Source: Nocardioides ungokensis
GTDB lineage: Bacteria > Actinomycetota > Actinomycetes > Propionibacteriales > Nocardioidaceae
Direction: 5' to 3'
Length of the DNA stretch: 64,000 nucleotides
NCBI RefSeq assembly: GCF_013466985.1
Contig: NZ_CP059164.1
Coordinates: forward strand, 248,001 to 312,000
Part shown: piece after piece, positions 63,783 to 64,000 of the stretch
Position numbering within the stretch: position 1 is the first letter of the stretch
Layout: every line of letters starts with the position of its first letter
Made by a program: the position numbers and the translations under genes
The notes under the pieces: model-generated
The model's database searches: none
What the model saw: only the letters and a program-made list of their open reading frames with translations
What the model was told of the DNA's origin: nothing

Positions 63783-64000
63783 GCGTGGCACGCGATCGGG
63801 CCGCCGTGGAAGGTCACCATGTCCGGCCAGACCGACGGGACGGTGAGCCGGGTGTCGATCGGGTTGCCCGCCAGCTCGGAGTAGGCCCGGTGCAGGTTGC
63901 CGACGAAGCGCTCGGTCTCCGCCCAGGTGCTGTACGGGTTGTCGCGGTTCTTCTGCGCGGCCTCGAGCGGCGACAGGCCGGCGGCGTACGACGCGGCAGC
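63779..64000 (-). CDS. MBL-fold metallo-hydrolase, C-terminal fragment
   Basis: The 73 C-terminal residues of a gene entering from outside the window. The block GLSPLEAAQKN, then WAETERFVGNLHRAYSEL, matches the last helices of MBL-fold hydrolases of the glyoxalase II-like group common in Actinobacteria. The metal-binding HxHxDH motif lies outside the window. The end overlaps the cupin start by four bases. Confidence 0.65.
   Translation of the reverse strand, partial: AAASYAAGLSPLEAAQKNRDNPYSTWAETERFVGNLHRAYSELAGNPIDTRLTVPSVWPDMVTFHGGPIACHA

Overview
This is a high-GC window (roughly 70% by eye, with GTG starts and many ATGA/GTGA gene overlaps). It looks like an actinobacterial chromosome, most likely Nocardioides or a close relative in the Propionibacteriales. 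The clues are the DUF4193 protein, the cspA layout, a split three-gene transhydrogenase (pntAA-pntAB-pntB), treX-treY-treZ, arr and the tadA-partner pair. The genus is my inference. I see no rRNA, tRNA, CRISPR array, transposase or prophage block. No gene-free stretch exceeds 300 bases.

Layout. 0-8.6 kb: tail of a PP2C/SpoIIE phosphatase, a broken DUF4386 membrane gene, a large MalT-type LuxR regulator, a YceH-methyltransferase fusion, arr (rifamycin ADP-ribosyltransferase) and small membrane genes. 9.1-14.5 kb: cobalamin block, with cobT-cobS, cobU on the other strand, then a cobalamin riboswitch ahead of btuF-btuC-btuD. 14.6-31.5 kb: mixed genes, including a nucleotidyltransferase/CDP-alcohol transferase fusion, a lone SNF2-like helicase, a PadR-controlled efflux pump with a clear operator, a CPA1 antiporter, cspA, a Tat-exported molybdoenzyme with a cytochrome b partner, and a fatty acid desaturase. 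32-40.5 kb: sirtuin, an FAD oxidase and the treX-treY-treZ trehalose operon. 40.6-43.8 kb: an ArsR gene facing two tandem efflux pumps. 43.9-54 kb: acyl-CoA dehydrogenase, VIT-family transporter, a LacI-regulated maltose-type ABC importer without its own ATPase, thpR and the transhydrogenase operon. 54-64 kb: upp, tadA and its partner, a GH78 rhamnosidase, an SRPBCC/TetR pair, a secreted GH3 enzyme, a cupin and the tail of an MBL-fold hydrolase.

Regulation can be read directly in several gaps. There are inverted repeats beside PadR, ArsR, LacI and TetR genes, a 19-bp palindrome ahead of the rhamnosidase, a palindrome cluster between the desaturase and an AHSA1-like gene, and a ribosome-site-masking hairpin behind the cobalamin riboswitch.

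The main caution is quality. About a dozen otherwise well-conserved genes carry single-base frameshifts, around 20 in total. Most are one missing G or C in a short G/C run, and conserved protein continues in the next frame. I read these mainly as sequencing or consensus errors. They are typed pseudogene because the sequence as given does not encode the full product. I found no convincing new multi-gene system. The most interesting candidates are the nucleotidyltransferase/CDP-alcohol transferase fusion, the helical-repeat protein at 14.6-16.0 kb, the lone helicase, and the four-copy palindromic module at 45.8 kb.
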